A stretch of DNA of 64,000 nucleotides from Nonlabens sp. (GTDB lineage: Bacteria; Bacteroidota; Bacteroidia; Flavobacteriales; Flavobacteriaceae). A program made the position numbers and the translations under genes. Shown here piece by piece: positions 17,873 to 25,900 of the stretch (the first letter of the stretch is position 1; each line of letters starts with the position of its first letter). The DNA lies in assembly GCA_020630715.1 (NCBI GenBank), contig JAHDIQ010000007.1:138405-202404 (forward strand), given 5' to 3'. The notes beneath the pieces are model-generated. The model was not told the origin of the DNA. It saw only the letters and a list, made by a program, of their open reading frames with translations, and did not search any database.

Positions 17873-18786
17873 AGCTGTAAAAAAGGATATACGGTGAGCA
17901 ACTGTTGATTTACTTGTGACAATTGCTGTTGATGCGCACTATGATCTTTAGGTCTATGTGACTCCAGTTTTCGATACTTTTCTACTTGGTTCATAATAGG
18001 TAATACGGTGGTGTTTATTACGCTTTCGCGAAAGCGTAACCATACCAGCTCAATACCTAACTCATTCAAATGTACTAGATCACGACCGTAGAATCTGTAG
18101 TCGCGCAACTCATCCATCACATATTCATAAACCGGAATATAATGGGCTGTTGTAGCTTCACATGTCGCCTGAATCGCCTCATGAAGTCTAGATTTACTTC
18201 GTTGATTTTCTACAAAACCATCTTTTATATGACGGATAGGCGATAGGGTAAAGGTAATCACAGCATCTGGATTTATCGCATGAATATCTTGGGTGATTTG
18301 GTGTAAGACCTGTGTGATTTGGTCAGTAGCAAGCAATTCTTTTTGAAACAGTTTTGCCGGTTGTTTATGGCAATTTGCCACGATCATATTTTTCTCTTTA
18401 TGACGATAAACCCATGCGCTACCTAGTGTGATGAATATATGAGAGGCGCTGGTAAGTATTGATTTCAAAACTAGTCCAGCGGTATTCATCGCATCACTTA
18501 CGGCGGTTTTATCCGTTCCCGTAATATCAGAATGTGCTAGGTATGAAAAATGATCTTCTACATCGCTAGTAGTGAATGATAAATCATGAATACTACGATG
18601 AATCAGCGCGCCTATGCTCATAGGGTTGAATAAGGTGCCAAAAGGATTGATAAGCGTATCAAAACCATAATAATTCATTTTATTGCCTATGTTTTGGCTA
18701 AAACAACTGCCCATAAAAACGATGGATTTTTTATAATCTATCGCTGGTGTGATCGATGTAAAAGGAACTGGTGTGGTAAGATTCAT
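17869..18786 (-). CDS. GSCFA domain protein
   Basis: The diagnostic motif GSCFSQNIG lies near residue 26 of the preferred start. GSCFA proteins belong to the SGNH-hydrolase-like group; the substrate is unknown. I chose the ATG at 18784-18786 because MNLTTPVPFTSITPAIDYKKSIVFMGSCF matches the family's usual N-terminus. A longer frame opens at 18840 but would add 18 unusual residues and overlap the upstream gene. A palindrome copy is read as RFRESV near the C-terminal third. Confidence 0.85.
   Translation of the reverse strand: MNLTTPVPFTSITPAIDYKKSIVFMGSCFSQNIGNKMNYYGFDTLINPFGTLFNPMSIGALIHRSIHDLSFTTSDVEDHFSYLAHSDITGTDKTAVSDAMNTAGLVLKSILTSASHIFITLGSAWVYRHKEKNMIVANCHKQPAKLFQKELLATDQITQVLHQITQDIHAINPDAVITFTLSPIRHIKDGFVENQRSKSRLHEAIQATCEATTAHYIPVYEYVMDELRDYRFYGRDLVHLNELGIELVWLRFRESVINTTVLPIMNQVEKYRKLESHRPKDHSAHQQQLSQVNQQLLTVYPFLQL
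18018..18039. repeat. GCTTTCGCGAAAGC palindrome, copy 5 (inside the GSCFA gene)
   Basis: A perfect 22-bp version with TTAC/GTAA arms, read on the minus strand as Leu-Arg-Phe-Arg-Glu-Ser-Val in the GSCFA protein. It shows that even the longest form is tolerated inside a gene. Confidence 0.9.
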
Positions 18787-18832
18787 ACTAAAAATGCCAT
18801 CTGATATCACTTCAAAGGTAAACCAAGTTTTC

Positions 18833-19141
18833 TTAAACAAATGGATCAGTCAGTATACCTATGATCCAGTAGGTAAACCAGATGACCAGTGGTGTGCCTA
18901 TGATGGTAAGGATTAAGATCAATCTAGATTTCTTTCGATCTTTTATGGCCTGTAGGCGTACTTTTTCTTTGGCAACTTCAATTTGCTGTTTTGTAAACGT
19001 AGGTTCATGCGATCCAGTGGTGTAATTTTCTGTTTCCAGCACTTGTTGTAATCGTTCACGTCTGGATTTACGTTTCCTAGTCAAGAGTTTATTGTTCTTG
19101 ATGATCGTAACCATAGCCTGTGCGCTTCCTCCAAATCCCAT
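18833..19141 (-). CDS. Small basic protein with one C-terminal membrane helix
   Basis: 102 residues. It is basic and helical at residues 13-75 (TRKRKSRRERLQQVLE and KEKVRLQAIKDRKKSR), then has a single membrane helix at about 76-95. It lies upstream of the GSCFA gene on the same strand. I do not recognise the family. The start could also be the Met at residue 10. Confidence 0.6.
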   Translation of the reverse strand: MGFGGSAQAMVTIIKNNKLLTRKRKSRRERLQQVLETENYTTGSHEPTFTKQQIEVAKEKVRLQAIKDRKKSRLILILTIIGTPLVIWFTYWIIGILTDPFV

Positions 19142-19211
19142 ACGCTATGAGTCTATAAAGTGGGAAGAATGTTACATGATGATTTATGGTATTAGTTGTG
19201 GTAGTGTGGAC

Positions 19212-19293
19212 TCAAACAAATGAATCTATGAGCCTAGAATAATTGGGTATTAAAATGATTAGAGGAATTGTTGTTTTTTGCCTTAGTTGTTTG
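19212..19293. repeat. Direct repeat A of the rsmE-adjacent hotspot
   Basis: About 82 bp, beginning TCAAACAAATGAATCTATGAG and ending near GCCTTAGTTGTTTGT. It matches 20178-20262 (copy B) at most positions. It sits just beyond the 3' end of mazF; copy B sits just beyond the 3' end of the metallopeptidase gene. Confidence 0.85.
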
Positions 19294-19335
19294 TCGTGAG
19301 TAGTATTTTATGCATTATTGTTGTTAATTCATATT

Positions 19336-19659
19336 TTAATCTACAAAGGTTTCGCGGATAATATCTTTACATTTCTGAATTTCAGATTTGGATAGTTTGT
19401 CAAACGTTTTTAATATTCGTGACTTGTCTATTGTTCTAATTTGGTCGATTGCAATCATCCCTTTTTTTTCGTTGTGTTTTACTTTAATTCTTGTCGGATA
19501 GTTTTTCAGGTTAGTTGTCATAGGTGCAACTACAATTGTCCTTAAAAACTTATTGATCTCGTTCGGTGAAATAATTACACAAGGCCTTGTTTTTTTTATT
19601 TCACTACCAATTGTGGGGTCAAGATTTACGAGTACAATAGAATACTGTTCTAATTCCAT
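19336..19659 (-). CDS. mazF: MazF/PemK-type endoribonuclease toxin
   Basis: 107 residues. QYSIVLVNLDPTIGSEIKKTRPCVIISPNEIN at the N-terminus and RTIVVAPMTTNLKNYPTRIKV in the middle match MazF/PemK toxins, which cut mRNA in the cell. IAIDQIRTIDKSRI follows as usual. It overlaps the antitoxin gene by 10 bases, giving coupled translation. It is part of an accessory block between duplicated flanks, consistent with horizontal gain. Confidence 0.92.
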   Translation of the reverse strand: MELEQYSIVLVNLDPTIGSEIKKTRPCVIISPNEINKFLRTIVVAPMTTNLKNYPTRIKVKHNEKKGMIAIDQIRTIDKSRILKTFDKLSKSEIQKCKDIIRETFVD

Positions 19660-19895
19660 TCCTCAAAATTTTCGTCCTCGAATACGTCATTGAATAATAA
19701 TCGGTCATCATTATTTTCACGCATTTCCTCAAATGCCTTTTCCCAGTTTTTTCTCGGACTACTAATTGGTTTAAGGACTATTTGTCCTTTTTCCAAAATC
19801 ATTTCGACTTTGTCTTTTATATCGTATTTCTCTAGAATGGTTTTACTTAAACGTAGTCCTTTGGAATTTCCGATTTTGATAATTGCTGTTTCCAT
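19650..19895 (-). CDS. mazE: MazE-like AbrB-fold antitoxin
   Basis: 81 residues. The N-terminal swapped-hairpin DNA-binding domain is seen in IIKIGNSKGLRLSKTILEKYDIKDKVEMILEKGQIVLKP. The acidic C-terminus (NNDDRLLFNDVFEDENFEEWN) should bind and block MazF. It precedes mazF, the normal order, and should repress its own promoter, which lies in 19896-19975. Confidence 0.9.
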   Translation of the reverse strand: METAIIKIGNSKGLRLSKTILEKYDIKDKVEMILEKGQIVLKPISSPRKNWEKAFEEMRENNDDRLLFNDVFEDENFEEWN

Positions 19896-20067
19896 AACCT
19901 TATATTGTGTAATTACAAAGTTACTACAAATTATTTAGTTTGCAACCTTTTTTCTGTTAATGGCAATTAGTTAAATCTACACAATGTAGCATCTTTTCAG
20001 GAATTAGCAACCCGATAAACGTATGTTTATATGGTTCTTTCAACTTCTTGTGAAAACTAAAACTTAC

Positions 20068-20136
20068 CTAAACCGCATTCAACTGATTTACCACCAAGAC
20101 GCAGTAGATGCCAGCAGTTTCTGTTTCTAATATGGT
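20068..20136 (-). pseudogene. Remnant of a second rsmE 3' end
   Basis: Read on the minus strand this gives ILETETAGIYCVLVVNQLNAV and then a stop, against RLRTETAGVYCAAVVNQLNAISE at the end of the intact rsmE (21134 onward). An in-frame stop just upstream closes the fragment. Only about 20 codons are recognisable. The downstream spacer is duplicated too (19978-20060 against 21040-21130), so a block was copied, not just the gene end. Confidence 0.8.
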
Positions 20137-20177
20137 CTATTTACTAGTATGAGTTATAAATAAATAAGGCTCCAGAA

Positions 20178-20262
20178 TCAAACAAATGAATCTATGAGTT
20201 TGGAATAGTTGGGTATCGAATTAATTAGAGGAGTTGTTGTTTTTTTGCCTTAGTTGTTTGTT
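20178..20262. repeat. Direct repeat B of the rsmE-adjacent hotspot
   Basis: Copy of 19212-19293 at a spacing of 966 bp, with scattered substitutions and two or three single-base length differences. It lies just past the 3' end of the metallopeptidase-like gene. Confidence 0.85.
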
Positions 20263-20274
20263 TTAAGCAGTTTT

Positions 20275-21003
20275 TTATTTTTCATTTTCAGTTAACCATT
20301 CAAAACTTTGGTCAAAATATTTTTTCATTGACTTATTCAAAAATTGACTGTATTCGGTCTTTTCATTCCGTTCTTTAGATAACCAAGCCATTGAATAGGC
20401 GATTATCTGTTCGGGTAAATATCCTTGACTACTAGATTGCCAACCAAATCCTTTAGAGCTGAATTGAAATCGAGAATTACCAATAAAAATTCCAAATCCA
20501 TAAACAATAGCTGTAAAGTCAGTCAAGAATTCATCGTTTTCCTCAATTCTGTTTTCGCCTAATAGAATTTGATGTGCTAATTCGTGAGAAATGGTTGCAA
20601 TTAATGAAATCGGATTTTTTAATTGTCCAGTTTCAATTGAAATTATAGTTCCATTTTCTGTTTGCTCGTAAGTTCCGCTTGCACTTTTCCAACTTCCATT
20701 TAAGTCGGCTGGTGATGTCAAAATTGTTCCGTCGGCCATTTCGATAGGTGAGTCAGAAAAAAAGTCCAACTTAATATCGGCATTTTGGATATTCATTAAT
20801 TCTATTGTCCTTGCAAGAATGTATTCTGCGTCTTTTTCGGTTCTGTCAAAAGTTCTTTCGTAAAAATCTTTAGTTGGCGTTACTGTCCGAATTTCCATAA
20901 AATGCTCCTTTCCAAATTCCGTTTTTAACCAATTAAGGTCTTCGTCAACCCAGATTTTGTCTTCTTCGGTAATTGGTAGTTTTTTCTTTTTATTCCAGAA
21001 CAT
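20275..21003 (-). CDS. Putative HExxH metallopeptidase, accessory
   Basis: 242 residues, no signal peptide. The motif SHELAHQILLGE near residue 145 is a zinc-type HExxH site, with Glu/Asp residues about 15 positions on (ENDEFLTDFTAIVYGFG) that could supply the third ligand. The rest is charged and soluble. I do not recognise the family. It occupies the second accessory block of the rsmE hotspot, between repeat B and the rsmE end, and runs in the same direction as rsmE. Confidence 0.7.
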   Translation of the reverse strand: MFWNKKKKLPITEEDKIWVDEDLNWLKTEFGKEHFMEIRTVTPTKDFYERTFDRTEKDAEYILARTIELMNIQNADIKLDFFSDSPIEMADGTILTSPADLNGSWKSASGTYEQTENGTIISIETGQLKNPISLIATISHELAHQILLGENRIEENDEFLTDFTAIVYGFGIFIGNSRFQFSSKGFGWQSSSQGYLPEQIIAYSMAWLSKERNEKTEYSQFLNKSMKKYFDQSFEWLTENEK

Positions 21004-21133
21004 TAATGGTTAGGTTAAATTGCTTACAACATGTTATCTCCACACAATATAGCACGTTTTTGGGAACTATACTCTGGATAAACACATGTTTTTATCACCA
21101 TTACCAGTCCATTACAATCCATTATAAATTCAC

Positions 21134-21847
21134 CTATTCACTAATAGCATTCAACTGATTCACCACAGCGGCGCAGTAGACACCTGCGGTTTCGGTACGT
21201 AGTCTGGAGTTGCCTAATGCGGTAGGATGGAATCCGTTTGAGATGGCAGTGGTGATTTCTGTGGTAGAAAAATCGCCTTCTGGTCCTATTAAAATTGTGG
21301 TGCTGGTTCCTGCTTTTACCATACTGGATAGCGCGGTTTTATCCTGATCTTCACAGTGTGCGATGAGTTTTGTGCCTTGTAATTCTGTGGTGACAAAATC
21401 CTTGAAACTAGTAAGTGGTGCTAATTCTGGTAGGTGAAATTGTAGCGATTGTTTCATGGCGCTTACTAGGATGCGCTGGTAGCGTTCTACATTGATTTTC
21501 TTGCGCTCGCTGTGATCACATAATAGTGGAGTGACTTTGGTGATGCCCATTTCTGTGGCTTTTTCTAGAAACCATTCCATGCGATCGTTCATCTTTGTAG
21601 GCGCGATGGCGATGTGTAATTGATAGGGTAGTGGTGATTCTGCTTTCGCGAAAGCGATACTAAGTTCACACTTATTACTATGTGCCATCATTAGGGTACC
21701 ATAAAACAGGTTGCCTTTACCATCTGTAATATGAATCTGGTCGCCTTCTTTCTTGCGCAGTACCTTTACCACATGCTTACTTTCCTCACGATTTAAGGTG
21801 AATCTGGTACTTTCTAAAGTGATTTGTGGATTGTAAAATAACTGCAT
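21134..21847 (-). CDS. rsmE: 16S rRNA (uracil1498-N3)-methyltransferase
   Basis: Methylates U1498 of 16S rRNA. 237 residues. An N-terminal PUA-like part (MQLFYNPQITLESTRFTLNREESKHVVKVLRKKEGDQI) precedes the SPOUT knot, seen as ILIGPEGDFS and GNSRLRTETAGVYCAAVVNQ at the C-terminus. The start overlaps the tsaD stop by one base. A palindrome copy is read as IAFAKAE near residue 66. Its last 20 or so codons are duplicated as a remnant at 20068-20136. Confidence 0.95.
   Translation of the reverse strand: MQLFYNPQITLESTRFTLNREESKHVVKVLRKKEGDQIHITDGKGNLFYGTLMMAHSNKCELSIAFAKAESPLPYQLHIAIAPTKMNDRMEWFLEKATEMGITKVTPLLCDHSERKKINVERYQRILVSAMKQSLQFHLPELAPLTSFKDFVTTELQGTKLIAHCEDQDKTALSSMVKAGTSTTILIGPEGDFSTTEITTAISNGFHPTALGNSRLRTETAGVYCAAVVNQLNAISE
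21642..21656. repeat. GCTTTCGCGAAAGC palindrome, copy 6 (inside rsmE)
   Basis: Read on the minus strand as Ala-Phe-Ala-Lys-Ala, the same frame as in the signal peptides of three exported proteins, but here in a cytoplasmic enzyme. Confidence 0.9.
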
Positions 21848-22863
21848 TACATGTGGATTCTAGGTGATGCGGTGACTTCTAGTCCAGAAAAGTCTTGTTC
21901 TAAATACTTGAAATAGCCTGCAATTCCTATCATTGCGGCGTTATCTGTGGTATACTCAAATGGCGGAATATACGTGGTCCAGCCTTGGGCTTCATAGGAT
22001 TTTAAATGCTCGCGTATGCCAGAGTTTGCGCTCACGCCACCACCTATGGCTACATGAGTAATTCCAGTCTGGTCAACGGCGCGTTCTAACTTTTGGAACA
22101 AAATTTTTACAAGTGTATGTTGTATACTAGCGCAAATGTCTGCTAAGTTTTTCTCTATAAAATCAGGATCTTTCTTTGTCTCGCGCTGTATAAAATACAA
22201 CACGGCCGTTTTAAAACCGCTAAAACTATAATTCAATTCTGGTGCTTTGGGAATAGGAAATGGAAAGGCTTTTGGGTTTCCTTTTTGAGCCAGTTGGTCT
22301 ATTTGTGGTCCAGCAGGATATCCTAGTCCTAGGATTTTGCCAGATTTATCAAATGCTTCTCCTACCGCATCATCTTGGGTAGTTCCTAAAACGATCATAT
22401 CGCTAGCGCTGTTGACTTCGACGATTTGGGTATGACCACCACTTATGGTTAATGCCAGAAAGGGAAATGGTGGATTCTCATGACCATCATTTATAAAATG
22501 TGCTAGAATATGACCGTGCATGTGATGCACATCTAGTAATGGAATATCTAATGCTAGCGCCAGTGATTTGGCAAAACTAGTTCCTACCAGTAAACTACCC
22601 ATTAATCCAGGACCACGAGTAAATGCAATCGCGTCAAGATCTTTTTTATCAATTCCAGCCTCTTTAAGTGCCTGATCTACTACCGGAATGATGTTAGATT
22701 GATGCGCTCTAGAAGCTAATTCTGGCACCACACCACCATATTGCTTGTGAATCTTTTGAGAAGCCACTACATTTGATAAAACCTGATCGTGATTTAATAC
22801 GGCGCAAGCCGTATCATCACAAGAAGATTCTATCGCAAGTAAATATAAATTTTGTGGAGTCAT
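21847..22863 (-). CDS. tsaD: tRNA N6-adenosine threonylcarbamoyltransferase
   Basis: Transfers threonylcarbamoyl to A37 of ANN-reading tRNAs with TsaB and TsaE. The preferred start at 22863 gives MTPQNLYLLAIESSCDDTACAVL, the usual N-terminus; a frame from 22911 would add 16 odd residues. The metal-binding HHMHGHILAH and SGGHTQIV motifs are present, as is IGGGVSANSGIREHL in the C-terminal half. It is upstream of and coupled to rsmE, and divergent from the TamB-like gene. Confidence 0.95.
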   Translation of the reverse strand: MTPQNLYLLAIESSCDDTACAVLNHDQVLSNVVASQKIHKQYGGVVPELASRAHQSNIIPVVDQALKEAGIDKKDLDAIAFTRGPGLMGSLLVGTSFAKSLALALDIPLLDVHHMHGHILAHFINDGHENPPFPFLALTISGGHTQIVEVNSASDMIVLGTTQDDAVGEAFDKSGKILGLGYPAGPQIDQLAQKGNPKAFPFPIPKAPELNYSFSGFKTAVLYFIQRETKKDPDFIEKNLADICASIQHTLVKILFQKLERAVDQTGITHVAIGGGVSANSGIREHLKSYEAQGWTTYIPPFEYTTDNAAMIGIAGYFKYLEQDFSGLEVTASPRIHM

Positions 22864-22897
22864 TAATCGGTTAGGGCATAAAAATTGGTAATCTTTG

Positions 22898-22905
22898 CAA
22901 AAGTA
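22898..22905 (-). promoter_or_regulatory. Putative -7 element TACTTTTG of tsaD
   Basis: Read on the minus strand, TACTTTTG fits TAnnTTTG, about 35 bp before the tsaD ATG. On the plus strand the same few bases hold TAATCTTTG, one base off the consensus, which could serve the TamB-like gene, so the two divergent promoters may overlap. Confidence 0.4.
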
Positions 22906-22916
22906 AATCATCTACC

Positions 22917-25900
22917 ATTAAAAGAACCTTTAAAATACTACTTAGAATACTGCTGGTGCTACTGGTCTTATTCATTATTGTAGTCATTTTATTCCGTTTT
23001 GAAAGCGTCCAAACATCTACAGCACAATGGCTCACAGATTATGTGAATGAAGAATATGATACAGATATTAGTGTAGATAAGCTTCATATCACCTATTCAG
23101 GAGACGTACGATTAGAAAATGCCCTAGCACTAGATCATAGAAATGATACCTTGATTGCGGTAGGGAATTTAGAAACTTCGATACTTGGTTTTGGCGAGTT
23201 GATGAACGGCCAGCCAGATTTAGGTGATGTAAGTCTAGATCAGGTTCTATTTAATATGGTGCGGTATAAAGATGAACCTAGAGATAATCTGAGTGTGTTT
23301 CTTGCAAAATTCAGTTCTGAAAAAAAATCTGCTAGCAAGCCATTTACCTTAACCACTGGTGATTTAGATATTACAAACAGTACCGTACGCGTTATCGATT
23401 ACAATCTTAGGTATCCAGAGGCGTTTATCGCAAATGATTTAAACCTTACCGCAGATTCATTTTCGATAGAAGGTTCTAAAATTAGCGCACCTATTACTAA
23501 TGGTGATTTTAAAATGCTCATGGGCGTGATGAAAGAAGTAGATGGTACGCGTGGTCTTACCATTAGTGATTTTAAAGCAGATTTCTCTTATGATAGAGAT
23601 CAATTAAAAGCCAACGATTTATACGTCAAAACACCAGAATCAGAAATCAAAGGTGATCTTACCTTAAACTATGAACTAGCAGACTTTAAAGACTTTAATA
23701 ATAAAGTACAATGGGATGTGAATTTTGATCAGGCTAGTCTTTCTACCAAAGAATTTAGAACTTTTTATCCAGAATTTACAAATAACGCGACCGTAGATTT
23801 AAAAGGTCACATGCTAGGTGTGCTCAATGATTTTACGGTAGAAAAAATGCAAGCGCGCACGCTTAATAACATCGATATTAACGGTGATGTGCGATTTGTA
23901 AATGTCGTGGATAACATCGATCAATTTTTTATAGAAGGAACATTTTCAAAAGCACAAGCCAGCACTGCAGATTTAAAACGTTTTTTACCTAGAGTTTTAG
24001 GGAATAGTATTCCTAAAGAAGTGGATAATCTAGGCGTGATTACCGTAAATGGATATGCAAGCGTTAATGCATCTACCTTAAATGCAGATCTTACAGGAAC
24101 TACTAATAAAGGCGCATTTAAAACAGATATCGTTTTAACAGATATCCAGAGTAAGGCACCAGCTTATGATGGTACGATACAGGTAAGCAACATAGATTTA
24201 GGAATCCTAACTGGTGAAGAATCACTAGGACTGGCGACTTTAAATATGAAAATAAGTGGTAGAGGTTTTAATCGTGATGATTTAAATACTAGGATTACTG
24301 GTGGCGTGATACAGCTTGAGTATAATGGCTATACCTATAGAAATATTAAGGTAGATGGTAGGTTGCAAAAACCACTTTTCGACGGTCGTGCTCAGGTTAA
24401 TGATCCTAATCTTAAAATGACTTTTAATGGACTAGCAGACCTATCAGATGATATCAATAAATACGATTTTAAAGCATCAGTAGAATATGCAGATTTAAAA
24501 GCGATCAATCTATTTACGCGGGATTCTATTGCCGTTTTAAAAGGCGATGTGATTATGAAAATGAAAGGCACAAACCTTAATGATGCCTTTGGGTTTATTG
24601 ATTTTAAAAACACCTCATATCAAAACGAGAACGATACTTATGAGTTTGAAGATTTTATCGTAGAATCCACTTTTGATCAGAAAGTACGTACCATTACTGT
24701 AAATAGTCCAGATATTATCGAGGGCGAAATTACCGGAGTTTTTAAAGTAGAAGAAATTCCAGAATTGTTTAAAAATGCCATAGGTAACGTGTATACAAAT
24801 TACCGTTCTACCACCATTACAAAGGATCAATATCTAGACTATGAATTCCAGATTTACGATAAGATCGTGGATCTATTTTTTCCTGATATCGCTCTAGGCG
24901 AAAACACCATTCTTAAAGGCAAGGTTGCCTCAAATGAAGCCGAATTTAAAATGACCTTTAGAACGCCAGAGATTAATATCTACGATGATATTAAATTAGA
25001 TAAAGTCAATGTACAGGTCAATAACCAAAACCCGATTTTTAATACCTATATCAAAATTGACAATGTTAAGAATGGTGTTTATGATTTAGATGATTTTAAA
25101 CTCATTAATGTTACCAGAAAAGACACCTTGTTTTTTAGAACAGAGTTTGTAAGTGATAAACGCAAGACAGATAAGTATAACTTAAGTTTTTATCATACCG
25201 TAAATGATAGTAGCCAGTCTGTGGTAGGAATTAGAAAAAGTGATGTCAAATTCCAAGGTAAGAAATGGTTGCTCAATGAAGAAAGTGACAACGTTCAATT
25301 TGTATTTGATCACGGTTTTAAGGATTTTAGTTTAGATCAACTAAAATTCAAACACAATAAAGAAGAAATTGCAATTGCTGGAACCATAAAAGGTTCAGAT
25401 ACAAAAGACCTACACCTAGATTTCAAAGACGTGAGAATCTCTAGTCTCACATCACCCATAGACAGTCTTAAAATACGTGGTTTAATTAATGGTTCCTTAG
25501 ATCTAAAACAATTGAGTGGTAGGTATGAGCCCAGTAGTGATTTTACGATCAATTCATTAGAAGTAAATGATACGCCTTTAGGAGATTTTGATCTTCAAAT
25601 TAAAGGTAATGAAGACCTAACACGATATAATGTAAACGCTCAACTACAAGGAGATGATCAAAAAACTTTAGTGGCTACTGGATTTATAGATACGTCACAA
25701 AAGTTTTCTACCATAGATGTAGACTTAGCACTTAATGATTTTAATCTTGTTGCTTTAAGTCCGTTAGGTGGAATCGTGCTGGATGATATGAGAGGATTTG
25801 CAAGTGGTAATATTGATGTTTCTGGTAAACTAGTAGAACCTCAATTAGATGGAGCTGTAACACTAGAAAGCGCTGGATTAAACATTCCGTACCTAAATAC

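Larger units (their letters stand above)
19896..20274. other. Intergenic part of the hotspot: mazEF promoter side, rsmE-like tail, repeat B
   Basis: 379 bp without a gene. 19896-19975 should carry the mazEF promoter. 19978-20150 resembles 21040-21215, that is the end of rsmE plus its downstream spacer, at roughly 70% by eye. 20178-20262 is direct repeat B. Confidence 0.75.
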
